From Hyperoodon ampullatus (taxonomy: Eukaryota; Chordata; Mammalia; Artiodactyla; Ziphiidae): DNA of 64,000 bases. The notes beneath the pieces are model-generated. The model did no database searches. It was not told where the DNA came from and worked only from the letters and a program-made list of their open reading frames with translations. The stretch is taken from NCBI GenBank assembly GCA_949752795.1, contig OX457068.1, forward strand, positions 53,782,516 through 53,846,515, in the 5' to 3' direction. Shown here in pieces: positions 23,949-36,658 of the stretch (positions are counted from its first letter, which is position 1; each line of letters opens with the position of its first letter). The translations under genes and the position numbers were made by a program.

Positions 23949-25455
23949 GGTCAGCCCTATCTTTCACACCTGCTGTCTACCGTGTGTGTGTCCACTGAGC
24001 CCAAAGACCATCCATTCAGGATTCTGAAAGCCAGACCATGTTCCATGTTGTCCACAGCCCTTTCTAGATTCTACCAGGCCATGTAAGTTTCATTCCTCTC
24101 ATATTGTCTGCAAACATATTCCCATTCATTTTCATGTTCCCCAAATTTATGTGCTCTCTCATATTTGCTGCTGCCTTTCCTCATCACTATTTTTGGTTTA
24201 TTCCTTGTCATACCTCAAAGCTTTCATCTCAGTATTTCAGTGGAAATTTTAGAGAAAGGTGAAGTGAGAACCTGCTGGGTATGCAATCTTGTACTAGAAA
24301 TCTATAATGTTTTATTATATGGTGAAGCAAATTCCCCCAATACTCTTCTTCTTCTAATTTGTCTTGGCTATTATTTTCTATTACTCATCCACATGAAGTT
24401 TAGAATCATTTTGTCAAGTTCAAAGAAAAAAAATCCAATTGGAATGATGTTTTTCTCTGCTTTCATTGTTCTTTTCTCTTTTTTAGAAACACTTTTTATC
24501 TGTACGTGTCATGCCTATTTTGGGTTCTCTACATGCATTATGATCTATTTTAGGACTTTGGTCTTTACTATCTGCATTATTTTCTTAATTTGTCCTTCAA
24601 ATCAGTGATTGAATCCTAGTTATTTAAAATCAATTCTTCTTTTTACATGTTCCATCAGGCTTTTGAATTTTATTTTTATTTCCTTCTATACATTAATATT
24701 GTATCAATCTTCCTTTCCTTTTGTTTTCTAGAATTTGCATCTTAGCCTGATAGATCCCTCTTTAGGGACCTCTGCACTTTTTAGAAGAGGTCACACACTC
24801 TGGTATCCTATCCAATCTCTTGATTCTATAGTTGATGATTTCCAGAGATCCTCCTTCCTTTTTTTCTATTTTTTCCTGTTTGTACATCTTTGAATAGGTG
24901 GACTTCAGCCACACGGAACTAACTACAAATATATATTGTTTCAGATTTCTCTTGGTTTACTCTAAAGCAGTTCTGACCCCAGTTCTTACTTTCCATCAGA
25001 CATGCATTTACTGCAGACTACTGCTACAGAATTTGAAATTACTCCTACCCCTATTGTCTTAGTTATATTCCAAACTGAAAGATGAATAAAAAATGAAATT
25101 TCTAATGTATCCATTAATCCAGGCTCTTCTGACATTCCCTCTGATCCCACTCCCTTGTGACATGTGAGATTCTGCTTGTGGAGAACTCTCTTCCTCATGC
25201 CAGAATATGCACACATAAATGCTTGAATGTGTTCTAAGAATTTCTGACTTCCAAATGTAAATAAAAATTGAGTGGTGGGAGAAAGTGTCCTGAATGCCTG
25301 AAAAATCAGTACCTGTGCAGAAGAACAATTACGCAGCTCTCTCACTTTTTGTCTGAGACATGGTCCTATAAAGGCTGAAGGATCAGGTCACTTCCTGTCT
25401 TTATACATAATTTAAAGCTTGCCATGTCCTGGGGTGAAGTCTGGGCAGGTTTTTC
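23949..25455. other. mostly unassigned, contains diverged L1 text
   Basis: Around 24,340-24,450 the plus strand ('gaagtttagaatcattttgt', 'ccaattggaatgatg') resembles the complement of an L1 ORF2 segment. The 147-codon plus frame at 24,165-24,608 is hydrophobic shadow text of A+T-rich DNA with no domain. Nothing else recognised. Confidence 0.4.
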
Positions 25456-25600
25456 TGATGTCAACATTTTAAAAGAGGAAAGTGGGGTCCAGAGAGGTTA
25501 ACTAACTTTATCAAGGTCACACAGCTAACAGTAGATTTGAGGGAAAGCATCAAGGTCTTTAGATTCAGCACAGCTTTCCTTAGCAGAATACCACTCTGTC
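25456..25600 (+). repeat. MIR SINE relic
   Basis: Contains 'gtccagagaggttaactaac', 'caaggtcacacagctaacag' and 'gcagaataccac', the conserved MIR core and 3' part, with the usual scattered mutations. Confidence 0.8.
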
Positions 25601-26219
25601 TTTCTGAAGACAAGTTTGTTCACTAATAAACCTAAAGAAAACCTGATGATCTGAGGGTTCTCCAACAGCACTGAAGAACATATTCTTTGCAAGAAACAAT
25701 GTCTAACATTCCTATCTTGAATCTTCTATAAAATAGCAGCATGATTCAGTTAATGCTCACCCACATCATTTATAAACTTACTTCATTGCAATGAATTTTT
25801 TAGCTCCTCCTAATGCCTTCCTGATAGCAGTGGCTCATGTAATTTTCTCCTATTCTGACCTCTTTTGATTCCCATTATACTTCACTGAGTTCTTCACTGG
25901 GTTCTTTCTTGGGCCTTTTCTCTCCAGATGGTACCCAATATTTTTGCTGCAGAGGCCATGTTTTATTCAATTTTTTCCCATGCCATCTAGCGTAAAAGTA
26001 GGCCCACAGGAAATATTTACACAGTATCTTAATCTAGGGGGTACAATTCTAAAATAGCATGTTTCTCTGGAGACTACTTACAGGAAAATTAAAATTTAAT
26101 TAATTATCTAATAGTGTCTGCATTTTTCTTAAGTTGGCTCAAAATAGCTTTCATCTACCTTTTTTTGTTTATTCCTTTACATAGGCACATTTTTTGTGGA
26201 TATTAAGATGTCTTCTTGT
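25601..26219. other. unassigned; possible L2 3' relic near 25,920-26,020
   Basis: The phrase 'gcagaggccatgttttattc' followed by 'taggcccacaggaaatattt' follows the L2 terminal pattern weakly. No coding signal. Confidence 0.35.
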
Positions 26220-26360
26220 TCAGCAAACATTTCATGAGGGTCTCCTATGTACTGGGCACTATGCCACTCTATTAGGGAAAAATAAATGAATAAGATACAG
26301 TCTTTGATGCAAACACTCACTGTCTGATGAGCAAAACAGACATGTATGTAAATAATTGCC
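26220..26360 (-). repeat. L2 3' end relic
   Basis: 'gcaaacatttcatgagggtc', 'ctatgtactgggcactatgc' and later 'gcaaaacagacatgtatgta' give the reverse complement of the L2 3' terminus (size-of-catalogue phrase ending in CTCAATAAATATTTG on the sense strand). Confidence 0.55.
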
Positions 26361-27635
26361 ACCCAATATGGGAAATTCTCCAATAAATTTATGCACTAGA
26401 GGAGAAGAGATCAAGTAATTTACCTTGAGAGAGTGTCAATCTCTTTAGCTTATTCTTTTCAGAATAAAACACAGCAAGAGAGCCCACTCCCAAAGTACCA
26501 ATAAAACTGTAGTTCTCTGGAGACTTAAATATATTGAACAAACCTCACCTAATCATGTCAATGGTGCTATTTGGGATTCTAAGGGCACCATTAGACCATG
26601 ACCAACAGCATATGCAATAATTTTTACAATGATGAAAAAATAAATCCCTTTCCTGTGTCCTTCTAAATTTACTTTGACTAGCTATTGAACAGGAGTTTCA
26701 TAGATTCAATACATCACAACATATTAAGTGCTGTTCAGCTCCCGCCACCCCCGCTGCCCTGCTGTGGACCGTCTTTTTCTGTTTGCGTCTTGGCCATCCT
26801 CTGTGCATATAAACTAAGCGTCTCCATTTCTGCTCTCAGAGTGTATCATGACATACAACCGAGATTTCAAGAACAAATATCAACAGTGGCTAAGCCAAAC
26901 ATATCTTTTCAAGAGAGTGCCACTGCAGTGTAAAGATTGATTTGTTGAGGGAGGTCTTGCATATAAGTAGATGCGAAAGCAAGGACTGAGGTTAACAAGT
27001 TTCCACTGTGGGAGTTTATTTATAACAAAATAACAAAAGGACAGTTCTGCCTCTGCCAATTACGTTCTAACTCTTTGCATATCCATTGCCACAGCAGCTT
27101 TATTCATCACCAGAAATCCAGTCTCTCCAGTGAAAATCCAGGTAGAACTTGATTGCCCTCAGAATTTATGCTTTCATGTAGACTAGGATCATTTTATGCC
27201 AGTCAGTACTGTTTGGAGGAGCTCTCTGTGCCCAGACAGTGCTTAGATGCACAAAAGGAATAAAAGAAAAAGATAAGATGTGAACCTTACGTGGGAGGTG
27301 CTCACAGAAACCAGACCCACAAACATCACACAAAAGAAAGTGTGTCATATCAAGAGTTAGTTGTATAAATTCCAAACACTGAGTGCCAGAAATCAGAGAA
27401 GAGAGACATCATTTTGACCTGGAGCAGCTGGGCATGGCTCAATAGAAAAGGTGGTGGTTGAGTTGGTACTTGAGGAAGAGGTAGGTTGAGAGCAGATTGT
27501 GGTCAGTTACATGGTGACACATGGGTGGTGACACTGTCATCAACTTCAATCTCAGTAGACTGACAGAATTGAGGCCATGGCCAGATGGCTGGATGTATAG
27601 AGAGAGTAGGCAGCCATGGAGATGGTTTGATTTAG
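26361..27635. other. unassigned non-coding sequence
   Basis: No exon, RNA gene or nameable repeat seen. The 82-codon plus frame at 26,685-26,933 has no domain or signal I recognise. Confidence 0.45.
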
Positions 27636-27950
27636 GTACCCACACACTCAACAAATATTTATTGCCTACTTCCTAAGGTATGCAATAAATATTGCATACC
27701 TGAGGAACTAGGGAGCCAACATTGTTAAAGAGCCAGTTTCTACCCAAAGGCAGTTCACATCTTAGTGAAGAATACAGATAGTGACAAGCACTTAGGCAAT
27801 TATAAGAGGGCATCAAAACTACTGTAACATCACGGGAGCACAAAGAAGAGACATCTAAATTGGATTTGGGCATAATGGAAAGCTTTTCACAGGGGTTGAT
27901 ATCTGAGCTTAGAGAATGTGGAGAGTAGGAGGAAGGGATACACTGGCTCA
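27636..27950 (-). repeat. L2 relic with internal palindrome
   Basis: 'caacaaatatttattgccta' and 'gaggaactagggagccaaca', then 'taagagggcatcaa', follow the reverse complement of the L2 3' region. The expected 'tgtgccaggcac' stretch is replaced by a perfect inverted repeat at 27,676-27,701. Confidence 0.5.
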
Positions 27951-28159
27951 ATATTTCTTACTTCTAGAAACCAACACCCCTCCCCAGTTCCAGAATTAGA
28001 CACACTCTCTCTTACATACACACTGTTCTCAGCAAGCTCCTCTTCTAAAACTGCTCTCCACCAAATGGCAGCAGATCTGACCAGGTCTAGATAAGCCAAA
28101 CCACAAACAGCAGTTGGTCTATTCTGTTCAAGAGTAGGACGCCAGTGGGTTCCACAATA

Positions 28160-28436
28160 AACTTTTTTTTTTAAATTGAAGTATATGTGCTTTACAATGT
28201 TATGTTAGTTTCTGTTGTACAATGAAGTGAATGAGCTATATGTATACATAAACTCCTCCCTCTTGGACCTCCCTCCATCCCTCATCCCATCCATCTAGGT
28301 AACCACAGACCACAGAGCTGAGTTCCCTGCTCTTTACAGCAGGTTCCCACTAGTTATCTGTTTCACACATGGCAGTGCACATATGTCAATCCCAATCTCC
28401 CAGTTCATCCCCCCACCTCCGACCTGTCCTGGAGCA
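28160..28436 (-). mobile_element. 5'-truncated L1 3' UTR
   Basis: A T-run (28,165-28,173), then 'gctttacaatgttatgttag', a degraded C-rich block ('cctccctccatccctcatcc'), 'accacagagctgagttccct' and 'catatgtcaatcccaatctc': the L1 3' UTR on the minus strand. Short flanking 'cacaat' at 28,154 and 28,434 may be the target duplication. Confidence 0.8.
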
Positions 28437-29985
28437 CAATTTATTTCTCAAATGCAAATCACACACACTCTGGTTGAGAGGCACAGGTTTATTATTAATG
28501 AGATTGGGAAATGTGGCTTTTGACTGAAGGGAGGGTGGAGTGTGTGTTTTTTGTCACCTTCCAGGAAAGCCTAGGTTAACCAGGGCACAATGAGCCATTA
28601 TCCTTAATTAGAATTTACTTCTAATTTAAGAAGAAAGAGACAAAGGAGAGAAGACTTGTTCACATTGAGGAGTTAGTAAAATAAGAGATGATGAAATTAA
28701 ACACAACCACATTGTTAAGGAAGAGCTTACGAGCAGCTCAGGTTTCCATATGATACACTTCTTTACCTCCTGTTCTGGGACAGGAAGATCACATCTGCAG
28801 TTTTTTATTAATATAGAAAACAATACTTGAGCAAGTCATTTATGACTGAAATGTATGAAACCCAGATAGTATCCTGAAGGTCTTTAGAATTATAAACTAC
28901 AATAAAATACAATAAGGGGAGCTCAGAGCTCTTAGGAAAAACAAAACAATTAACAAAATATTACTTAATGAATTAAAGCCTAATGCCAAGTGTGACTGGT
29001 AGAAGAGGTTCTTTACCTTGTACCAATGCTCCTTCCCCTGGACAAGAAATAAGGGACTTTCTGACAACGTTTCTACCTTCTGGAAAGACTGGAAAAGTAA
29101 CTACTGTCCTCTTTTTCTTCTCATTGGTCCCTCTCCATAGAAAGAGGAGCAACCAGTTAGATTCATCAGAGTCAGATGCTTAGTGGGACCTGTGGACAGT
29201 AATGCACACTTGTACCCTGACTCTGTCTGGGACATGCCTGTCTCCTGGATTGGTCATCAGGGTAGTGGACTTTCATCTGCTTCTTTCTCCCTTATAGGAG
29301 GTTCTCCTTTCCATGCAGGGAAGAGCCAACCTTTAACCTCCCCATTTTCAGTTGGAGGATAATGAGGTCTCTGCACTCCTGTGGACTCAGTTGACCCCCA
29401 ATTAATTGTTAATGGACAATGACGCCCTATTTGGGTCTTCAAACTGTAGCCATTTCTTTTAACACAATTTACCAGAAACTATTGATCAATCACAATTAAT
29501 AAAGCTAGTGTTTTAAGTCTTGATTTGGTTAATGAGTTTTGTACCTCTTCTCTCCTTAGATTAAAAGTTGGGGAAGGGAGGATGGTGGAATTGTCACCTC
29601 CAATTTCTAACCCTCAGATACAGTGAAATCTGAATTAACCATTATCTTAAGTTAACTTTATTTATTTATACAATTTTCTTTGAGGCTTCTAAAGATGAAA
29701 TACTTTACATAAGAAAAATATAGAACTTTTAAAAGAAAAAATTCAGAATTAGTCCATATTTAGTTTAGTTTCTCATCTCTCTGATCTGAGAGAGAGGAGA
29801 AGGTATGTTGGTGATTTGATGGCAAAGGAGAAGAAAGAAGATTCTATACATATTTACTTAAAAAGTGGAAGAGTGAATTGACTAATGAAATGCATAAGAC
29901 CTCTGGGTAGTGTTGAAGGCCCACTTGAAGTGTATGGTCTTATATTTAAAGTGAAACCAGTTAAGAAGTTGATAGAAAAATCTTG
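28437..29985. other. unassigned non-coding sequence
   Basis: Several short frames, none with a domain. No repeat recognised with confidence. Confidence 0.45.
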
Positions 29986-30490
29986 TTAGTAATTACATGA
30001 CATTTCCTTCCTTCCACTTTCTCTTTCTTGAAGCTATAACCACTCTTCTGAATTTGATCTCTATTCTACACTTGTGGGTATATGTGTGTTGTGTGTATAT
30101 ATATATATATATATATAGTGTCACTACCTACATATGTAACCCTAAACCCAAAACTGCTTAATTTGCATGGCTTTGAGCTTTAAAATATATTGAACATATT
30201 CTTCTGTGACTTCATTTTGTTCCATATTATATTTATTAGCTACATCCATACTGTTGCTTAGAGATATAATTCATTTATTTCCGCTCACTGTATAGCTTTT
30301 GTTTTTGCTATTACAGAAGTGCTGTATGGCCATTCTTACGCATAACTCTTGTTTTATGTGTGCAATTTCTCTGAGTTACTCACCTAAGAATGAAATTGTT
30401 TGCTCATAGGGTAGACATGCATTTAAAGATAATGCTAAATTGCTTCCCAAATTGGTGGTAGAAATTTATATTCTCCCCAGCAGTGGTTTC
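29986..30490 (-). mobile_element. old L1 (L1M-type) fragment
   Basis: 'tgcttagagatataattcat', 'gctattacagaagtgctgta', 'gaatgaaattgtttgctcat', 'gctaaattgcttcccaaatt' and 'tattctccccagcagtg' match the minus-strand end of ORF2/3' UTR of old L1. A (TA)n stretch at 30,096-30,117 interrupts it. Confidence 0.6.
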
Positions 30491-33464
30491 TAGAACAATT
30501 TCAGTTGCTTAGATACAGGCACTCTATAGGCAGAAGGATAGATTTAACCAGATTGAGGGATTTACCAGTGAATATGATAAAAGGGACAAGGGAATTAAGA
30601 TTTTATCAAAGGAGTGATTAAAATGGAGTTCCATGGAAATTAAGTTGGACAGAATAGGAAGCAAGGATCTGAGTGAAAGATGAGCAAGGTAGGAATAGTT
30701 TGGAATCTATGAATTAGATGTCCCTTTAGCTGCACTGCAGAGAGGTAGATGGTGAGTTTCCACCCTTGGGCAGATAGCCAAATGCAAATCCTAAAAACAA
30801 AGCTTTAGACTTCAAAGGGAGAACAGAGTATGTAGATAAAATTGGGAGAAAGGAGAAAAACTTTCTCCTTAGACGTATCCAGATACATAGATTTTGCTTT
30901 TTAGTCAGAAACTGCTCTGAGAAAGTACAAAAGCAGTGAAATCTAATGAATTAAACTTTTGCATTCAGGTACATTTGAATGGTTGTGACCAGAGAGAGGA
31001 GGTGTCATTGTGAGTATAAACTTATTAAGAATATTTATTTGACCTCCGCACATGAATCAAGAACAAAAACAACATCAAAACAAAAATAAAGAGAGAATTT
31101 TAAGTAGCTTGAGGAAAGGCATTCAGCTCACAAGTTGAAAAAATCAAAATGCAAAACCAGGCCTGTCAATTCTAATACCCAGGAAGCTGCAACATTTTAT
31201 CTGGAGTGGTATTTCTTCAGCATTTTGAGAATGGACTTCTTTGGGATTCAGAGGAAACTATTGTCTCTCTCTTGAGAATAAGCATAGACTTTCATAAATG
31301 TTACACTTTGCATTCCATTTCAGGATGTTCTAGGGCCTCAGAAGCTCTATCTGTGGATCCCCACTGGGCCCAGGAGAGAAGCACCGGACAGAGAGTTAAA
31401 TGAGTTGTGTCCTGTAGGGAGGGACTCAGGCTGGGAAGCAAGGGGGAGAGGCAAGTCCTGCTGGCCTTCCACTCAGCATGCTGGGTGCTGGTAAACAAGT
31501 GTATTCAAAGACAGAGAAAGGTGCATTTTCCTAATTCAGCTGCCTAAAGAAGACATTTTTTGTAATCCCCAAATAGATGTGCTATGGGCAAGCTCAGGTT
31601 ATATCTCTTATTATAGATGGTTTCTGTGGTTGATTTAATCATTTCACATTATAGCTTCTTTTTCAATAAGTTCATCTTTAAAAAACTAACATATGTAGGC
31701 CTTTTATTGTCAGCTATATTGTCCCCCTCGGCTGTGTTCACCAGTGCCCAAGGGCATGGATGGTACTTCCATCTTCCTCATCACACAGCAGTTTTGTTAT
31801 ACACTAAGATACTCAATATTTCATGTTTGATTGATTACTGATTGGTAGATGAATTAAATCTAAAACACATTTTAAAAATAACTGATTGTTTGAATCTAGT
31901 GGTATCGATGTTTTGTATTTCATTTAGGCTTTTTCTTTGGAAGAGAGGTAGGCTCTGTCCTGAGCTTCAAAGAATGGAGTGCACCCAGCTCTTACATTGC
32001 ATCTGTAAGTTTGCTGCCGCTGGGGTGAGGTTGGAGGTGGGGCAGGGATTGGAAAACAATACCTTGAGAACTAGAGAGGGTTGTGACCAGCAAGTGGAGA
32101 AAATGAAATCATGCCATTGAAGAGAATCAGAAAGGTTTATCCAGTTTCTACCAGACATGCAACCTAAGAGTTTTCTAAACATTGAGAGTGATAGAAGCAG
32201 AATTGGAGATATTCAGGGAGATAAATTAACGGGAAAGATTTATTGATGAAGCATGTGTAGAACTAAATGTGGAAGTTAAAACAGCAGAAAATGAGGCTCA
32301 GGACAGGAAACGGAGGGAAGAGACAGCATGTTTTGGGGAGGAGGAGCATGTGGGGAACAGAAAGTGAAGACAGAGTTATGATAAGAGCCATAGCATGGAG
32401 GGTGAGTTAGAACCTGAGTGATTTGAAAAAATAAATAAATAAAAAGAAAAACACTTCCTCTGGGCATTGGAGACATACACTTGGGTTTTGGCATAATAAG
32501 TGAAGCATGGGTCTCATTAATTAACCCTGAAGGAATCTACACCTATTTATGTCTTTATCTCATTTTGTCAAGTCAAATTTCTAAATATTGTAGGTGCCTA
32601 ATGAATGTCCAAGTAAATGAGTTGCTACAAGAATGGTCTGTTGGCAGGTCATGTAGAGGTGGATCCAGAGTTAACTTTAAGACTTGGTACATGCTTATTC
32701 TCAGAAAATGAAAGCAAGTCTTAGATTAAAACAATAAGGATAGAGGAAGATCAATTATATTAGAACATTATGTGTCCTTATTTCATTTTAACATTTAGAT
32801 TTTATCTAAAGCATTTTCAGCTCTTTTGGCTCAATGGAACTGATACCTTAGTGAGAGAAGTGAGGCCTGGGGTGCTGAAGCACAGAGGAAACTGTGGACC
32901 AAGTTCTGCATCAGAGGTGCATGACCCACTCTGTTGCAGAATTATTGTTTCTACCTACTTCTATGTATATAATGTCACTCTGAAACCTCATGGTCTAAAA
33001 AACTTGGACTCACTCTTGTGGTTGCAAGCAGATGGCCACTAAGACAGTAGGAAGGTCCAAGATGACCTCCCTCCATTTCTGGGGCCTTGGCACCAGGTTC
33101 TATCATTCACTGCCCAGGTCTGGCCTCCTTACAGGGAGACAGCATCATTCCAAATGTGGAAGCTATAGCTTCTTACACTCCAGATTCCAGAACTCACACA
33201 ACCTCATTCCACCCCAAATGATTGGACAAAGTAAGTTATAAGTCCAGGCCAGGGCCACGGCTGGGTTAAGGGACTCTACATCTAATGGGAAGAGTTAAAA
33301 AACACTGTGACCAGGGTTTCCAATCTACTACAATTGTCACCTAAACTTTGTGGTCCACTGTTTATGAACTTTTTAAAATGCAAATACTGAACTTGATGAT
33401 CGCTAATGTCCTTTTCATTTCTAAAATTAAACAAATTCTAAGAAGTTTAATTCTCTGTTTACTT
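30491..33464. other. unassigned; weak L2/MIR hints
   Basis: Near 32,585-32,625 'attgtaggtgcctaatgaat' could be an L2 terminus. Otherwise no gene, RNA or repeat recognised. Short open frames on both strands lack domains. Confidence 0.4.
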
Positions 33465-33585
33465 CTGAGGGAATAGAGACTGGGGATCTAGAACTCCTTC
33501 ATGACCACACAGCTGGTGAATGGTCTGCTGATGATAAGATAACACCACACACTGGGGCTCTTTCCCTGCTATGGCTCTGGGGCTG
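33465..33585 (+). repeat. possible MIR relic
   Basis: 'gaccacacagctggtgaatg' in the right context ('gagggaatagagactgg' before, 'ggggctctttccctgctatg' after) suggests a diverged MIR core. Confidence 0.4.
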
Positions 33586-33589
33586 GTGG

Positions 33590-34030
33590 ATTTTTTTCCC
33601 AGCTCTATTGAGGTATATGATAAATAAAATTGTAACATATGAAAAGTATACAACATGATGATTTGATATACGTATACACTGTGAAAGGGTTCTCACAATT
33701 CAGTTAATTAACACATCCATCACCTCCCACAGTTACAGTTTTTCTCTGAGATCTCTTAATTTCTACTCACATAACAAATTTCAATTATGCAATACAGTGT
33801 TATCAACTATAGTCACCATGCTATTTATTATATACTCAGACCTTATTTATCTTAAAACTGAAAGTTTGTGTCTTCAGCCTCTCCTCATTTTCCTCACCCT
33901 CCAGCCCTAGGAAACCACCATTCTACTCTCTGTTTCTATGAGTTTAGCTTTTTTTCTTACATTCTACATGTAAGTGATACTATGCAATATTCACCTTTCT
34001 TTGTCTGGCTTATTTCTCACAATCTCAACA
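33590..34030 (-). mobile_element. 5'-truncated old L1 3' end
   Basis: 'agctctattgaggtatatga', 'taaaattgtaacatatgaaa', 'ttaacacatccatcacctcc', 'gaaaccaccattctactctc' and 'cttgtctggcttatttctca'-type phrases are the standard 3' UTR of old mammalian L1 (L1MA/MB grade) on the minus strand. Confidence 0.8.
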
Positions 34031-34464
34031 TAACAAAGACAAATGCTTTTTAATCAAACAATTGGGATTAACATTTACATCTCCTCTTAGCCTCACTTCA
34101 GACCAACTAAAAGAGAATCTTAAAGAGTATAGCCTAAACTTCAGCATTTTTAACAAAGACCACAGCTGACTGAGTCACATGGCCATTGATGTTTAAGAGC
34201 CATGACAATAATGTTTACTATCATAGGTATAATAAGGAGTGAACTTAAAAGTGACTTGCCCAATCTAAACCTCATATTTCTTATCTAGAAAATCATGATA
34301 ATAATCACTTATTAGGGTTTTTGTGACATATGTACAAATGTTTGAAAAATATAGGCAGCATTCAATAAACTAGACTTGCTATTGTTTTTTTTGTTGTTGT
34401 TTTTACTATTATTACTATTACTATAATTATTACAATGGTGACTATTAGTAGAAGAATAATATGA

Positions 34465-34560
34465 GCTCCATAATTGTAGGGAACATCTCTGGTTTAAAAC
34501 TATATTTAGATATATCTGGCATACAGTAGGCGTTTAATAGTTATTTGTTCAGAGTATAAT
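34465..34560 (+). repeat. L2 3' terminus relic
   Basis: 'ggcatacagtaggcgtttaa' followed by 'tagttatttgttcag' matches the terminal CATAGTAGGCGCTCAATAAATATTTGTTG-like L2 end, with the preceding 'gtagggaacatctctg'. Confidence 0.6.
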
Positions 34561-35871
34561 TGATAGGACTAATTACTTTAAAAAGCACTTTGTACTGTCT
34601 ATCATTTAGTTAGTGTTCAATACATGTTAGTTACTATTTTTTTAGTAGAAAATGCTGTCCATAATACCTGTTTCAGATATTCTCTTCATTTACCATTTAT
34701 ACATGCTGTTTTATATGACTTTTATAGTTTACCATGCTTCTCATGTACATTGCAAAACTTATGCATGATCCCTATCTTTGGGGAGGGTACACTGCACAGA
34801 AGTGACAATAAATGTGCACCTGAAAAGATAAGAATTATTTGTCCCCTGTAAAATCATCACATTCAATGGAGAGTTCTGCATGTGACATAACAAGTGGTAC
34901 AGTTTTGAATGATGGCAAAGATTTTACAGAGGAAGCAGAACCTGTGATGGTCCTGGAGAGATTCAGAAGAGAAGTTAGGGCTTGGGGACAGCATGACTGA
35001 AGCTGTAGCTATGGGAGTGAATATGGACTTTTGTGGGGAAACTGAGGGCCTGTATGGGATAGAGGCATTGGATAGGCAAGAGTGGGAGGCAAGATTGAAA
35101 ATATAGTTTGAGCTCTGCTTGTAGGGATTAGATGCCAGGAGCTTCTGAAGGGAAGGGTCTTGAGGAAGAGAGTGTCATTATAAAATGTTTTGGTTTGTGC
35201 AAAACAGGTTTGAGTTGTTTTCTATGAAGGCAGGAGCCAGGCACACTCTAATAGAATGAAAATGTCTCCAGTTTTTGAATCCCCCTCTGATCTACTTCTA
35301 GTTCTAGTTCTCAGTTAAAGCTTCAGTTATAGAACTAGGTGTCTTAGCTAGGTGTGAAATACTATGAAATTAGTAGTAATTAATGATTATTATGATAGCT
35401 ATGTTATCAACAACATTAGAAAGAACAAGATTATGTCATCATTACATCTTTAAAACAGTGTGAGGAGGTATGAAGAAAACAGCAACTGCCATAATGATAG
35501 CTTCTGTAATAGGGAGATAGAAGGCATTTCTGATAATAAACCTGTGAAAAAAAGAAAAACTGGAAAGTGTCTGAGAAAAGTTATGAATGTGGAAAGTTGT
35601 TAGCAATCTGGGCAAGTAAGAGGAAAAAAAAAATCAACATAGAGCTCCACTCAAACAACCATGTCCTCTGAAGACATCAGTACTGGTCAACAAAACTTCC
35701 AGGACCCCAAGGGGCAAATGATGGGATGTCAGAACCTCCTTTTCTTTCATTGGGATGGTGTAGGGAGCAATCTGTAATACAGTCAACAACCCTTCAATAC
35801 ATCCATGCACATCTTCACCCTGAGGGAGGAATTGTGTTTAAAACTCCAATTGTGGAAACATACACTCAACT
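34561..35871. other. unassigned non-coding sequence
   Basis: No gene or nameable repeat seen. The right end holds the SINE insertion site. Confidence 0.45.
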
Positions 35872-36084
35872 AAAGAAAACACAGTGGGGCTTCCCTGGTG
35901 GCGCAGTGGTTGAGAGTCCGCCTGCCGATGCAGGGGACACGGGTTCGTGCCCCAGTCCGGGGAAATCCCACGTGCCGCGGGGCGACTGGGCCCGTGAGCC
36001 ATGGCCGCTGAGCCTGCGCGTCCGGAGCCTGTGCTCCGCAACGGGAGAGGCCACAACAGTGAGAGGCCCGCGTACGGCAAAAAG

Positions 36085-36119
<35 letters not shown>

Positions 36120-36130
36120 AAACACAGTGG
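35872..36130 (+). mobile_element. tRNA-derived SINE, CHR-2-like, with 16-bp target duplication
   Basis: The body at 35,888-36,079 starts 'gggcttccctggtggcgcag' and is followed by an A-rich tail of about 33 bases. RNA polymerase III A box 'tggcgcagtgg' at 35,899-35,909; B box 'ggttcgtgccc' at 35,942-35,952. Perfect duplications 'aaagaaaacacagtgg' at 35,872-35,887 and 36,115-36,130 prove retroposition. Many CpG sites survive, and the duplication is perfect, so the insertion is young. The type is the cetartiodactyl CHR family, abundant in cetaceans. It is not a tRNA gene: the tRNA-related part has no intact cloverleaf and the unit ends in poly(A). Confidence 0.92.
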
Positions 36131-36658
36131 ACCAATTCTATTTAAAAATTATAAAACACACATGACAAACATAAATCTTCACTGAAACACTTTTAAAAGT
36201 CCAAATAGTCATTTTGTGTTCTGTGATGAGAAGATACAATATAGTTTAAATAGCTATTTTCTCAAATTAATTTAAATATTTGATACTCCCGAAGGGACTA
36301 TTAATTTTTAATGTTTATTAACATTTTTATTGAATTTGACAAACTCTTAAGTACATATGATAGAGAAAATGTGCAACAATATCTAACACATTTTCAAAAA
36401 GTTATATTAATAAAATGAGGTATAAAGTATCTTTCCAGATATTAACACACACTAAAAAGCTATAACTAAAACAATTGATATTGATGTAAGATGAATGGAA
36501 GAAAAAAACCTAAATAAAGAAGCCTAGCCATAGGATTGTGTAAATTTATCTAGTTGTATAGCTGATATTTCAAATAAGGATAGAACTAATAGACTATTGA
36601 AGCAATTGTTTTGAGATATTTGGATACTCATTTGGAAAAAATAAAATTAGGCCTCATG
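36131..36658. other. unassigned A+T-rich sequence
   Basis: No gene. Phrases near 36,400-36,640 ('aacacacactaaaaagctat') resemble diverged L1 ORF2 text on the plus strand but are too weak to call. Confidence 0.35.

Noticed and set aside
23263..23967. 234-codon L1-sense frame through the CpG-rich 5' UTR of copy 1
   Set aside because: Its start lies in the flanking DNA and it reads through the T-tract of the target duplication; copy 2 has only a shorter, internally started version. Open because of GC-rich composition; no domain.
24165..24608. 147-codon plus frame with hydrophobic stretches
   Set aside because: Overlaps diverged L1-like text; hydrophobicity comes from T-rich DNA; no homology signal or promoter seen.
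35888..36080. possible tRNA gene because of A and B boxes
   Set aside because: It is the promoter of a SINE: poly(A) tail and target duplication are present, and no cloverleaf with acceptor stem can be formed by eye.
35838..36145. Open frames across the SINE on both strands
   Set aside because: Include the homopolymer tail (Phe or Lys runs) and the SINE body; not coding.
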